The notes below the pieces were generated by a model, which was not told where the DNA came from, did not search any database, and saw only the letters and a list, made by a program, of their open reading frames with translations. 64,000 nt of DNA from assembly GCA_040349255.1 (NCBI GenBank), contig JBEQUE010000123.1:1-64000 (forward strand), written 5' to 3'. The translations under genes were made by a program, and so were the position numbers. The stretch is from DATMER01 sp040349255 (GTDB taxonomy: Bacteria; Acidobacteriota; Thermoanaerobaculia; Multivoradales; UBA5704). Shown one piece after another: positions 23,641 to 32,742 of this stretch (positions within the stretch are counted from its first letter, which is position 1; each line of letters starts with the position of its first letter).

Positions 23641-25818
23641 GTGCTGAAGCGACGTTTGGACCTCACCCTCCCCCTGGTCGGCCTCCTGGGCCTGGGGCTC
23701 CTTGCCGGCTGCTCGCGGACGGAACGGCGGAGCTCTGTCTCCGCGGCCGGCTCGGCTCCGGCGAGGAACGTGGTGCTGATCACGATCGACACCGTCCGCG
23801 CCGACCACCTCGGCTCCTATGGATACAAGGAGGCCGAGACCCCCTGGCTCGACCGGCTCGCCAGGGAGGGAGTCCGGTTCACCCAGGCGTCCGCGCCGGT
23901 GCCGCTGACCCTGCCGTCTCACTCCAGCCTGCTCTCCGGCCTCCTCCCGCCTCACCACGGGCTGCGCAACAACGGCGCCGGATCGTTCCCGGGCGAGAAG
24001 GCGACCCTGGCCACGGTGCTCTCCGGCCAGGGATTCCGCACCGGCGCGTTCGTCGGGGCCTTCGTGCTCGACCGCCGGTTCGGCCTCTCCCACGGGTTCG
24101 AGACCTACGACGACGAGATCGAGCGCGCCCCCGGCGAGACCGTGGTCCTGGAAGCCGAGCGCCCCGGCCGCGAGGTCATGGACCGGGCGCTCGCCTGGCT
24201 TGGGAAGGACGACAAGAGACCTTTCTTCCTCTGGGTCCACCTCTACGACGCCCACGCGCCCTACGAGCCGCCGTCGCCGCAGCGCGAGCGCCACCCGGGC
24301 CGGCCGTACGACGGCGAGATCGCCACGGTGGACGAGCAGGTCGGCCGCCTGCTCCAGGAGCTCGACCGCCGCGGCCTCTCGGGAAGCACCGCCGTGGCCG
24401 TGGCCGGCGACCACGGCGAAGGCCTCGGCGAGCACGGCGAGCTGACCCACGGCCTCCTGCTCTACGAGCCCACCCTCCACGTGCCGCTGATCGTCCGCGC
24501 TCCGGGTCTGCCGGGCGGCAAGGTGCTGGAGACCCCGGTCAGCCTCGTGGACCTCGGCCCGACGCTGGCCGGACTGGCGGGCCAGACCTTCCCATCGGTG
24601 GATGGCCGCGACCTGTCGGCCGCCTTGCGCGAAGGCAGGGAGCCGGATCCCGAGGACGTCTACGCCGAGACCCAGTACCCGGCCGTGTTCGGCTGGAGCC
24701 CGCTCTCGGCCCTGCGGCGGCGCGACCTCAAGTACATCTCCTCCTCCGCACCCGAGCTCTACGACCTGACCCGCGACCCGAAGGAGGCCAGCAACCTGGC
24801 TCCGACGGCCGAGGCCCGCACGGTCCAGGGTTTCTCCGGCCGCCTGGCCGAGATCGAGTCCGGCGCGGTCGAGACCCCGCGGATGCCCGCCGACGCCGAC
24901 ACCCGCTCACGGCTGGCGAGCCTCGGGTATGTCGGCGGCTCGACGCCGAAGCCAAGACCCACCGCGCTCGACACCCGCCCGAGCCCGGTCGGCAAGGTCG
25001 ACCTCTTCCAGCGCTTCGAGAAGGCGTTCAACCAGCTCGCCTCCTCGCAGCCCGGGGAGGCGCGGGCGGCGTTCAACGAGCTGGAGGCCCTGGTGGCGGC
25101 GGACCCGCGCAACCCGGTGTTCCGGGGCAAGCTCGCCCAGGCCTGGAAGGAGCAGGGGCGGATCGACAAGGCCGTGCCGCTCTACCGGCAGGCGGCCGAC
25201 GACGCGCCGGACGACCCGGAGGCCTGGTACAACCTGGCCACCGCGCTCCAGTCGGCCGGGCGGATCGACGAGGCCCGCGAGTCCCTCCAGAAGGCCATGC
25301 ACCTCGACCCGGCCCGCCCGGAGGCCCACAACACGCTGGGCATCGTCCAGCTCGCCTCGGGGAAGCCCGACGCGGCGCGCCAGGAGTTCGAGCTCGCGGT
25401 GAGCCTCGATCCGCGCAACGCCCAGGCGCTCAACAACCTGGGCAACGTCCTGCGCGGCCAGGGCCGCCTCGGCGAGGCCGAAACCGCCTACCGGCGGGCC
25501 GTGGAGGCCGCTCCGCGCTACGCCGAGGCCTGGAACGGCCTCGGGACGCTCGAAGTGGATCGCGATCGGCCCTCTGCCGCACTCTCCTATTTTGAGCAGG
25601 CGCTCCGGCTCGCGCCGCGATACCATGAGGTCCGCCTGAACCGGGCCATCGCCTACGACCTCGCGGGGCAGCCGGACGCCGCCGCCGCGGCCTACCGGGA
25701 CTTCCTGGCCGCGACAGATCGGGACCCGCAATTTTCGAGGCAGCGCCGCGACGCGCAGCAGCTGCTCGCCCGGCTCTCCAACCGCGCGACAGGCCTCGCG
25801 CCGGAAGAGAGGAGGTGA
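23641..25818 (+). CDS. Sulfatase-fold lipoprotein with C-terminal TPRs; Thr at the nucleophile position
   Basis: The GTG start gives a lipoprotein signal with a perfect lipobox, LAGC (Cys24). An alkaline-phosphatase-superfamily domain follows at about 40-400: a metal site ITIDTVRADHLG, later GDHGEGLGEHGEL. The usual sulfatase signature CxPSR is replaced by TLPSH, with Thr90 where formylglycine would form. TPRs occupy about 445-700. The protein is therefore unlikely to be a true sulfatase and may be a phosphodiesterase or phosphotransferase acting at the cell surface. A TonB receptor follows after 109 nt. Confidence 0.88.
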   Translation: MLKRRLDLTLPLVGLLGLGLLAGCSRTERRSSVSAAGSAPARNVVLITIDTVRADHLGSYGYKEAETPWLDRLAREGVRFTQASAPVPLTLPSHSSLLSGLLPPHHGLRNNGAGSFPGEKATLATVLSGQGFRTGAFVGAFVLDRRFGLSHGFETYDDEIERAPGETVVLEAERPGREVMDRALAWLGKDDKRPFFLWVHLYDAHAPYEPPSPQRERHPGRPYDGEIATVDEQVGRLLQELDRRGLSGSTAVAVAGDHGEGLGEHGELTHGLLLYEPTLHVPLIVRAPGLPGGKVLETPVSLVDLGPTLAGLAGQTFPSVDGRDLSAALREGREPDPEDVYAETQYPAVFGWSPLSALRRRDLKYISSSAPELYDLTRDPKEASNLAPTAEARTVQGFSGRLAEIESGAVETPRMPADADTRSRLASLGYVGGSTPKPRPTALDTRPSPVGKVDLFQRFEKAFNQLASSQPGEARAAFNELEALVAADPRNPVFRGKLAQAWKEQGRIDKAVPLYRQAADDAPDDPEAWYNLATALQSAGRIDEARESLQKAMHLDPARPEAHNTLGIVQLASGKPDAARQEFELAVSLDPRNAQALNNLGNVLRGQGRLGEAETAYRRAVEAAPRYAEAWNGLGTLEVDRDRPSAALSYFEQALRLAPRYHEVRLNRAIAYDLAGQPDAAAAAYRDFLAATDRDPQFSRQRRDAQQLLARLSNRATGLAPEERR

Positions 25819-25927
25819 TCGACGCCCGGAAGCGGTTGGATTCGAGTCGGAGCTTGTCTTCAAGGATGTTCAGGAATGAAGTTCGATTCCTTTTAATCAG
25901 AGGACTCCATTCAAGGAGGTCGAGAGT

Positions 25928-28795
25928 ATGAGCTTCAAGAACACCAAGGCGCTCCGCGGCCTTGCCTTCGCCCTGCTGGCGCTGGCATGGATCGTGGCCT
26001 TCGCGCCTGCCGCGAGCGCCCAGACATCGGGCGCCTCCCTGGTCGGTCACGTCAAGGACAAGGATGGCGCGCCCATGCCCGGCGTCACCATCTCCGCCAC
26101 CAACGCCGACACCGGCCTCGACCGCTCGACGGTCACCGACGCGGAGGGCACCTTCAGCCTGCCGTCGCTGCCGATCGGCTCCTACACGGTCAAGGCCGAG
26201 CTCTCCGGCTTCGCCACCGTGACCGTGGAGGAGGTGCGCCTCAACGTCGCCTCCACCCGCACGCTGGAGATCGAGCTCAGCAACGCGAGCGTCGAGGAGC
26301 AGATCACGGTCGTGGACGAGGCCCCCCTGGTCCAGACCACGCCGAGCATCGGCACCATCGTGAGCGAGGAGCAGCTCGAGAACCTGCCGCTCAACGGCCG
26401 GCAGTTCGCGAACCTGGCCATCCTCGCGCCGGGCACCGGCCTGGCCTACAACTCCGACCCGACCAAGCCGGGCCAGCTCACCGTGGCGCTCAACGGCGGC
26501 ATCGGCCGCAACGTCAACTACGTGATCGACGGCGGCGACAACACCGACGACACGATCGGCGGCGCCCTGCAGAACTTCAACCTCGAGAGCGTCGCGGAGT
26601 TCAACATCCAGACGCAGCAGTACAAGGCCGAGTTCGGCCGCTCCACCGGCGGCGTTCTCACTGTGGTGACCAAGACCGGCACCAACAACTTCGAGGGCAG
26701 CGCCTGGGGCTTCTTCCGCGACGACAGCCTGGCCTCGAAGACCGAGAGCGAGAAGCTGGCCGGCATCGAGAAGCAGCCCTACGAGCGCAAGCAGTACGGC
26801 CTGGCCATCGGCGGCCCGATCGTCAAGGATCGCGCGCACTTCTTCGCGACCTACGAGAAGACCGACCGCACCACGGCCTACACCATCCTGACCGACGGCG
26901 TCCTGCCGAGCCTCGACGGCAGCTCCGTCTCCCTGCCGTTCGACGACGAGCTGGGCACCGCCAAGATGACCGTCGACATCTCGCCCCGGCAGTACCTGCA
27001 GGTGCGCTACGGCTTCCAGGAGAACAGCGACAAGTACGGCGCCAGCCCGCTGGCCGCCCCCGATTCGCTGGGCACGGTGAGCAACGAGTACAAGTCCGTC
27101 CTCGCCGGCCATACCCTCCAGTTCGGCGCCGACACCCTGAACGAGCTCGTCTTCCAGTACACCAAGTTCGACAACCTGATCAGCGCCGACTCGAACAACC
27201 CGACCATCTACTTCCCGTCGGGCGTCCACTTCGGCCAGAACATCAACACCCCGCAGGCCACGCACCAGGAGAAGTACCAGTACAAGGACGACCTGAGCTT
27301 CTCGCGCAGCCTCGGCGGCCGCACCCACCAGTTCAAGGTGGGCGCCAACTACATCCATGAGCCCGTCCTGGGCGGCGACTTCTCCACCGGCCTCGCCGGC
27401 CAGTTCGCCCTCAAGGAGGACCGCCTGGGCTCGCCGGTCACCGACATCACCATCTTCGGCGGGTTCTTCGGCGAAGAGACGCCGGTCGACCAGTACAGCG
27501 CCTACATCCAGGACGACATCTTCGTCAACGACCGCCTGACCCTGAACCTCGGCCTGCGCTACGACTACTGGGAAGGCTTCGACCTCGACCAGCGCTCGAA
27601 CCCGATCTGGAAGGCCCTGTCCACCCAGACGAAGTTCAACGAGGGCTACCTGCGCGACTTCCAGGGCGGCAAGGGCGGCGTGCTCGAGAACGACGACAAC
27701 AACTTTGGCCCGCGCCTCGGCTTCTCCTACGACGTCAAGGGCGACGGCCGCCAGATCCTGCGCGGCGGCTGGGGCATCTACTACGACTTCCCGTACACCA
27801 ACGCCACCATCCTCTTCCCGGCCGCGGCCGTGCAGTCGAACTACGGCGTGGTCTACAACAACCACGACGACGCCGGCATCAAGAACCCGAACGGCACCCT
27901 CTACCAGCCCGGCCAGCCGCTGCCTCCGAACCAGCTCCCGGGCGCCGACGTGTTCCCGCCGAACGAAGTGGCCTCGCCGACCCTGGCCACCCCGTACGCC
28001 GCCCAGGGCTCCCTCGGCTACTCCTGGCAGGCGACCAACTGGCTCGGCCTGAACATCGAGGCCGTGCGGATCAACTACCGTGACATCCCCTACCGCTTCC
28101 GCGCCAACCCGTTCAACGGCGCGGCCCGGCGCTTCCCGCAGTTCGGCAACTTCCGGATCTGGTACGGCGACGGCCAGGCGGACTACAGCGCCGTGAACCT
28201 GAGCGCCCGCGCCCGGGTCAGCGACACCTTCGAGCTGCAGGGCTTCTACACCTACGCCGAGGCCACCGGCAACGTGCTGGCGGGCGCCGACGAGTTCCGC
28301 CTCACCGACGCCGGCCACCAGGCCGACATGGGTGGCGCGCGCCGCGACGTCTCCGCCAACCCGCTCGACCCGCAGTGCGAGAAGTGCTTCGGGCCGCTCA
28401 ACACCGACGCCCGCCACAAGTTCACCCTGAGCGGCGTCTACCGCGCGCCCTTCGCCATCAACGTGTCCGGCATGTTCCGGTACCGCTCGGCGCTGCCCTA
28501 CACCCGCTTCGTCGCCTCCGACCTCAACGGCGACGGCTTCCCCTACGACTTCCCGGGCCGCGAGGGCGTCAACGGCGGCCGCGGCGCTTCCTTCTCCCAG
28601 CTCGACCTCCGCGTCTCGAAGGACTTCACCTTCGCCAACGAGTACGGCTTCGAGCTGATCGCCGAGGTCTTCAACGTCTTCAATTCGAAGAACGAGACCC
28701 TCTTCAACCGCTTCGGCGAGGCCAACGCCTACGCCGGCGACCCGCTCCAGGGCGAGCAGCAGCTCATGCAGCTCGGCGTGCGGTTCCACTTCTAA
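25928..28795 (+). CDS. Oar-type TonB-dependent receptor with carboxypeptidase-regulatory domain
   Basis: The 955-residue protein has a signal peptide (cut near ASAQ, about residue 34). A carboxypeptidase-regulatory domain (about 36-115) precedes a plug region (about 120-240, including LPLNGRQFANL and EFGRSTGGVLTVVTKTG). A large beta-barrel follows and ends with LGVRFHF, the aromatic terminus recognised by the BAM machinery. It should import large nutrients or export protein across the outer membrane with TonB energy. The substrate is unknown. AAGGAGG precedes the ATG. Confidence 0.95.
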   Translation: MSFKNTKALRGLAFALLALAWIVAFAPAASAQTSGASLVGHVKDKDGAPMPGVTISATNADTGLDRSTVTDAEGTFSLPSLPIGSYTVKAELSGFATVTVEEVRLNVASTRTLEIELSNASVEEQITVVDEAPLVQTTPSIGTIVSEEQLENLPLNGRQFANLAILAPGTGLAYNSDPTKPGQLTVALNGGIGRNVNYVIDGGDNTDDTIGGALQNFNLESVAEFNIQTQQYKAEFGRSTGGVLTVVTKTGTNNFEGSAWGFFRDDSLASKTESEKLAGIEKQPYERKQYGLAIGGPIVKDRAHFFATYEKTDRTTAYTILTDGVLPSLDGSSVSLPFDDELGTAKMTVDISPRQYLQVRYGFQENSDKYGASPLAAPDSLGTVSNEYKSVLAGHTLQFGADTLNELVFQYTKFDNLISADSNNPTIYFPSGVHFGQNINTPQATHQEKYQYKDDLSFSRSLGGRTHQFKVGANYIHEPVLGGDFSTGLAGQFALKEDRLGSPVTDITIFGGFFGEETPVDQYSAYIQDDIFVNDRLTLNLGLRYDYWEGFDLDQRSNPIWKALSTQTKFNEGYLRDFQGGKGGVLENDDNNFGPRLGFSYDVKGDGRQILRGGWGIYYDFPYTNATILFPAAAVQSNYGVVYNNHDDAGIKNPNGTLYQPGQPLPPNQLPGADVFPPNEVASPTLATPYAAQGSLGYSWQATNWLGLNIEAVRINYRDIPYRFRANPFNGAARRFPQFGNFRIWYGDGQADYSAVNLSARARVSDTFELQGFYTYAEATGNVLAGADEFRLTDAGHQADMGGARRDVSANPLDPQCEKCFGPLNTDARHKFTLSGVYRAPFAINVSGMFRYRSALPYTRFVASDLNGDGFPYDFPGREGVNGGRGASFSQLDLRVSKDFTFANEYGFELIAEVFNVFNSKNETLFNRFGEANAYAGDPLQGEQQLMQLGVRFHF

Positions 28796-28813
28796 ACCCA
28801 CCCCACCACCCGC

Positions 28814-28837
28814 GAGGGGGCGCTTCGGCGCCCCCTC
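28814..28837. terminator. Bidirectional terminator, 10-bp stem with TTCG loop
   Basis: GAGGGGGCGC and GCGCCCCCTC form a perfect stem closed by a TTCG tetraloop, followed by TTCT on the plus strand. It lies between the convergent TonB receptor and the secreted toroid-like gene and should end both. Confidence 0.85.
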
Positions 28838-28840
28838 TTC

Positions 28841-30697
28841 TCATTGCGGTGCGGGCCGCTCGAACCGCCGGCTCGTCCCCCCGAACGAGAACGTCCACTG
28901 CCCGGTCCCGTCGCTCGACAGGAACGGACCCTGGAGCCGCGGGTAGGCCTCGGGCTGCAGCGCCTTGCCGGCCGCCGAGGCCCGCTCGCCGGGCACGAAG
29001 CTGAGACGATGCCCTCCGATACCACCGCTGGCGAAGCGGATCTCCCCTTCCACCTGCGTCAATTCAACGGACGCGGCCCGTTTCTTCCAGGCCGCGAAAT
29101 CGCCGTGCTCGGCACGGCGGCCGGCCTCCAGGCCCACCATTGCCGGCTGGCGGCGCGGCACCGCCACCCAGGAGCCCTTGAGCAGCTTGCTCGAGCTGTA
29201 GTAGTCCGGGAAGCGCTCCTGGGCCGCCGCGATCTCCCAGCCGCCCGGGCTCGCCAGGGTGACGTAGGCGTCGCCGCACTGCGAGACGATCGTGTCACCG
29301 CTCTCTCCGACCACCTCGGGCCGGGACCACCCGGGCCCCAGGAAGGCATGGCCGAGCGCCTCCCCGGCGCCGAGCCGCGCGACCACGAGGTTCTTGTCGC
29401 CGACCGCCTGGTCCTGCCCCATCCAGCTCCGCCACTTGTCCGAGTCGTCGTTGCGCGTGCGGCTCCAGAGGTAGACCGGCGCGAACCGGCCGCACTCCGG
29501 GAAGAGCGTGACCATGATCTCCTGCCCGCCGGAGACCCCCAGACTGAGCCCGTTCACCGACTGTGCGGTGCCGAGGATGTAGTCCGGCGTGGCGTAGCTG
29601 TAGAGCCCGGTGTCCAGGTCCTTGCGCTTGCCGAGCGCGATCCGCCGCCGGGCCTTGATCTCGTAGGACGGCTGCTCGCGGCGCTCGGCGAGCAGCTTCA
29701 CCACGCTGTCAGGGATCTCGAACAGGCTGACCGGCAGCTCCGGGCGGTCCATGAAGTTGATCTCGTCCGGATCGCCGATGCCGGCGGCCATCCAGGCCCA
29801 GGCGGCCCACGGCGTGCTGCGGTCGCTGAGCGCCCAGAAGCTGTAGGTCCGGCTCTTCGGCCCCGCCGGGAAGCCGTTGACCTGCTTCTGCGCCCAGTCC
29901 GCGAAGATCAGCTCGAGCTGGCGCGCGGCCAGGCTCCGCACCTCGGCCTGCGGCGCGTGGTCGGCCATCTGGAGGAGCGCCGTGATCGACAGCACCATGT
30001 ATCCGGGGCTCTCGCCCTCGTACCAGCCCTCGCGGTCATGGGCGAGGAGAAACGCCTTCGCGTAGTCGCCCCACCCCTTGGCCACCGGCGAGCTCAGGTT
30101 GCCGGCCACGGTCTGCGCCGCCAGGCTGCGCGCCATGGTGACCATGCGCTGGTTCTCGGTCTCCTTGAACGACCAGGGGTCGCGGGCCGCCTCCGCGCCC
30201 GGCGGCGGCGCCGAGGCCGAGACCTCGGCCTTGAGCCGGGTCAGCAGCTCGGCCGGCAGGACGCCTGGATATTGGAGCGCGACGCGCTGGAGCGGGAGCT
30301 GGGCGCGCGCGCACTTGCCGTTGCCCCACCGCTTCGAGCAGGCGTCGAGCGCGCCGGTAGCCCAGCGGACCGCGTCCTCGCGGCGCTGCGCCGCGTCAGG
30401 CCGGCTTTCGGAAGCCAGAGCCGCGGAAGCCAGCGCCCCGGACGCGAGGTTCTGCTGGAACTCGGGCCCCAGCCTGCCGTGCTTGCCCTCCATGCGCCGG
30501 AGCTGCTCGATGCCCAGCTCCAGGTAGCGGACCTCCCGGGAGGTCAGGGTCGGGCGGCTGGCTTCGGCGGCGAGGCCTGAGGCCCCCAGGGAGAAGGCCA
30601 GGACCGCCAAACCGGCCTGGAGGGTGCCAGCCCGGCGCGATCGGAAGGTGCGAGGTTTCGGGGTGGGATTGTGCTGCGTCGTGTGCTTCGAGTCCAT
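28841..30697 (-). CDS. Secreted protein, possible alpha/alpha-toroid polysaccharide-lyase-like
   Basis: The 618-residue protein starts MDSKHTTQHNP. It has a signal sequence with a basic RSRRAG stretch and a hydrophobic core ending near LAAEA. The N-terminal half (about 60-330) is helical, with repeated Trp-rich segments such as DWAQKQVNGFP and STPWAAWAWMAAG. The C-terminal half is beta-rich. This two-part plan resembles heparinase II/III or alginate-lyase families, but I see no catalytic motif that settles it. It follows the TonB receptor convergently, so a role in glycan breakdown is only suggested. The upstream ATG of the longer frame has no better ribosome site. Confidence 0.7.
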   Translation of the reverse strand: MDSKHTTQHNPTPKPRTFRSRRAGTLQAGLAVLAFSLGASGLAAEASRPTLTSREVRYLELGIEQLRRMEGKHGRLGPEFQQNLASGALASAALASESRPDAAQRREDAVRWATGALDACSKRWGNGKCARAQLPLQRVALQYPGVLPAELLTRLKAEVSASAPPPGAEAARDPWSFKETENQRMVTMARSLAAQTVAGNLSSPVAKGWGDYAKAFLLAHDREGWYEGESPGYMVLSITALLQMADHAPQAEVRSLAARQLELIFADWAQKQVNGFPAGPKSRTYSFWALSDRSTPWAAWAWMAAGIGDPDEINFMDRPELPVSLFEIPDSVVKLLAERREQPSYEIKARRRIALGKRKDLDTGLYSYATPDYILGTAQSVNGLSLGVSGGQEIMVTLFPECGRFAPVYLWSRTRNDDSDKWRSWMGQDQAVGDKNLVVARLGAGEALGHAFLGPGWSRPEVVGESGDTIVSQCGDAYVTLASPGGWEIAAAQERFPDYYSSSKLLKGSWVAVPRRQPAMVGLEAGRRAEHGDFAAWKKRAASVELTQVEGEIRFASGGIGGHRLSFVPGERASAAGKALQPEAYPRLQGPFLSSDGTGQWTFSFGGTSRRFERPAPQ

Positions 30698-30824
30698 CAA
30701 ACGTCCCTCATCGCGTCTTGAGCATGCCATGCAGGATCGGGGCCCGGCCCGCACATGGTTCTTGCAAGGGGTTTACGGTCCTGGGCCGCAATTCGTTGGG
30801 ATCGGCCTTTGAAAGGGCAAAGCC

Positions 30825-31247
30825 ATGGAGCTGACCGACCTGCTCAAGATCCTCGCCGTGCTGATGCTCACCGCCCTGGTCCTGGGCACGGTGGCGCTGG
30901 CGCTGGCGGTCCGCAAGCTGCGCCGCATCCGCCTGCCGGCGGACGCCGACTTCTTCACTGCGGTCCGGGCCGTTCCGCTGAGCCTGGTGGTCGGCCTCGA
31001 TCTGTTGGACTTCGCGCTCGACGTCTTCTCCGCGCCGATCATGTGGGTGCTTCTCGACCGCACGGGCCTGCAGGCGCTGCGCAACACGGCGGCCATCGAG
31101 GCCCTGATCCCCATCACCGGCCCGATCCCGACCCTGACCATCGCCTGGCTCGCGGCCCGGATGTTCAAGCTGGGCAAGGCCTACGACCCGAACGTCATCG
31201 AGACGGTCCAGGTAGGCCCGAACGAGTTCGCGCCGCGTCACCGATGA
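30825..31247 (+). CDS. Small membrane protein of unknown function
   Basis: The 140-residue protein has a strong first membrane helix (about 6-29). Hydrophobic segments lie near 46-67 and 95-115, the latter with Pro-rich breaks (ALIPITGPIPTLTIAW). The C-terminus is polar. No family is recognised. It overlaps the start of the lipid kinase gene (ATGA), so the two are probably co-translated. It may serve the same membrane-lipid function. Confidence 0.75.
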   Translation: MELTDLLKILAVLMLTALVLGTVALALAVRKLRRIRLPADADFFTAVRAVPLSLVVGLDLLDFALDVFSAPIMWVLLDRTGLQALRNTAAIEALIPITGPIPTLTIAWLAARMFKLGKAYDPNVIETVQVGPNEFAPRHR

Positions 31248-32203
31248 AGACGACCTGGTTCATCGTCAACCCGAACGCCGGCAGCGCCGACGAGCTCGCC
31301 GGCATGGAGCAGGCCCTCGACCGCCTGCCCGGCGCGTCGGTCAGGCTCACCCGACAGGCCGGCGACGCCGAGCGGCTCGCCCGGGAGGCGCTGGAGCAGG
31401 GCGTCGAGCGGGTGGTGGCCGCGGGCGGCGACGGCACGCTCAACGAGGTGGTCAACGGCCTGTCGGCGGACTTCGGCCGTGCCTGTCTCGGCCTGCTCCC
31501 GCTGGGCACCGGCAACGACTTCGCGCGCACCATCGGGATGCCGAACGACCTGGAAGAGGCTCTCGCCGTCCTGCAGGAAGGCCGGGAGAGGACCGTCGAC
31601 GTGGCCCGCGCCGAGGTGGACGGCCGATGCCGCTGCTTCCTGAACATGTCGGCCGGGGGCTTCAGCGGCGAGGTGAGCGAGCGGGCGAGCGAGGCCAAGG
31701 ATCGCTGGGGTCCGCTGGCCTACATGCGCGCGGCGATCGGCGCGCTGCCGGAGCTGAAAGGGTTCGTGACGCGAATCACCCTGAACGGGGCCGAGACGCT
31801 GGAGCTGGAGACCTACAACATCGTGGTCTCGAACGGCCGCTACGTGGCCTCGGGCATCCCGGTGGCGCCGCAGGCAGTGCTGGACGACGGTCTCCTCGAC
31901 GTGATGATCGCGCCGGCGACGACCATCCCGCAGCTCGCCGTGCTGGTGCCGACCGTGCTGCTGGGCCGGCACCTGGACAGCGACCTGCTGCTCTTCCGGA
32001 AGGCCACGCGGGTGGAGATCGAGGGCGATCCGCCGATGGGCTTCAACGTGGACGGCGAGCTCGTCGGCGAGGGGCCGGCCCGTTTCGAGGTCGTCCCCAG
32101 GGCGCTCCGGATGATCGTCGGCCTCGCCGAGGAGGGCACCTTCTGCGCTGAGCAGGTTCGGGCATCCAGGGATATCCTATCCGCATGCCCCTCCCCCTCC
32201 TGA
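31244..32203 (+). CDS. Diacylglycerol/sphingosine-kinase-family lipid kinase
   Basis: The 319-residue protein has the DAGK catalytic motif GGDGT at 61-65, the N-terminal NPNAG (9-13) and LPLGTGNDFAR. These are the marks of soluble DgkB/YegS-like kinases that phosphorylate diacylglycerol or a related lipid. Length and the C-terminal beta domain (NVDGELVGEGPARFEV) fit. The likely role is recycling of diacylglycerol from membrane turnover. The ATG overlaps the upstream gene by 4 nt, and its end overlaps the next gene by 19 nt. Confidence 0.9.
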   Translation: MKTTWFIVNPNAGSADELAGMEQALDRLPGASVRLTRQAGDAERLAREALEQGVERVVAAGGDGTLNEVVNGLSADFGRACLGLLPLGTGNDFARTIGMPNDLEEALAVLQEGRERTVDVARAEVDGRCRCFLNMSAGGFSGEVSERASEAKDRWGPLAYMRAAIGALPELKGFVTRITLNGAETLELETYNIVVSNGRYVASGIPVAPQAVLDDGLLDVMIAPATTIPQLAVLVPTVLLGRHLDSDLLLFRKATRVEIEGDPPMGFNVDGELVGEGPARFEVVPRALRMIVGLAEEGTFCAEQVRASRDILSACPSPS

Positions 32204-32742
32204 CGCCTCGACTGGAGCTGCGGGACTTCCGGCCGGATGACTTCGCGGGAGTCCACGCCTACGCCTCCGATCCGCTGGTGACGCTCTACACCTCGTTCGG
32301 ACCGAACACCGAGGAGCAGACGCGCGCCTTCCTGGACATGGCTCTTCGGGACGCCGCCGCCGAACCGCGGCAGAACCACAGCCTGGCGATCGTCGACCGC
32401 GCGTCCGGCGCTCTCTTCGGCGGCTGCGGCCTGCTCGGGCGCGGCGAGCTCGTGCACGAGGTCGGCTACGTGCTCAACCGGGACTGGTGGGGCCGCGGCT
32501 TCGCGACGGAGATTGTCGGCGCCCTGATCGCCTTCGGGTTCGGAGACCTCTCGGCGCACCGCATCTACGCCCGGGTCGCGCCCGAGAACGAAGCCTCCAG
32601 CCGCGTGCTCGCCAAGCACGGCTTCCGCCTCGAAGGCCATCTGCGCAAGGAGTGCCTCGTGCGCGGCGAGTGGCAGGACTCGCTGCTCTACGCCTTGCTG
32701 GAGGAGGAAAGCTCCGCGAGCGTCTCCGTCAGCAGCCGATAG
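32185..32742 (+). CDS. GNAT acetyltransferase (RimJ/RimL type)
   Basis: The 185-residue protein carries the GNAT fold: LTPRLELRDFRPDD at the start, VGYVLNRDWWGRGFATE with the acetyl-CoA loop (GRGFA), and ENEASSRVLAKHGF. The substrate is unknown: an amino group on a protein N-terminus, polyamine or drug. A TATCCT box lies 6 nt before its ATG inside the upstream gene, so it may have its own leaderless message. Its last 55 nt overlap the 3' end of pepD on the other strand. Confidence 0.87.
   Translation: MPLPLLTPRLELRDFRPDDFAGVHAYASDPLVTLYTSFGPNTEEQTRAFLDMALRDAAAEPRQNHSLAIVDRASGALFGGCGLLGRGELVHEVGYVLNRDWWGRGFATEIVGALIAFGFGDLSAHRIYARVAPENEASSRVLAKHGFRLEGHLRKECLVRGEWQDSLLYALLEEESSASVSVSSR

Noticed and set aside
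25430..28801. A 1123-codon open frame on the minus strand opposite the TonB receptor
   Set aside because: It mirrors the codon structure of the receptor, has a Val/Gly/Glu-rich low-complexity product without domains, and exists because GC-rich codons leave few stops in the opposite frame.
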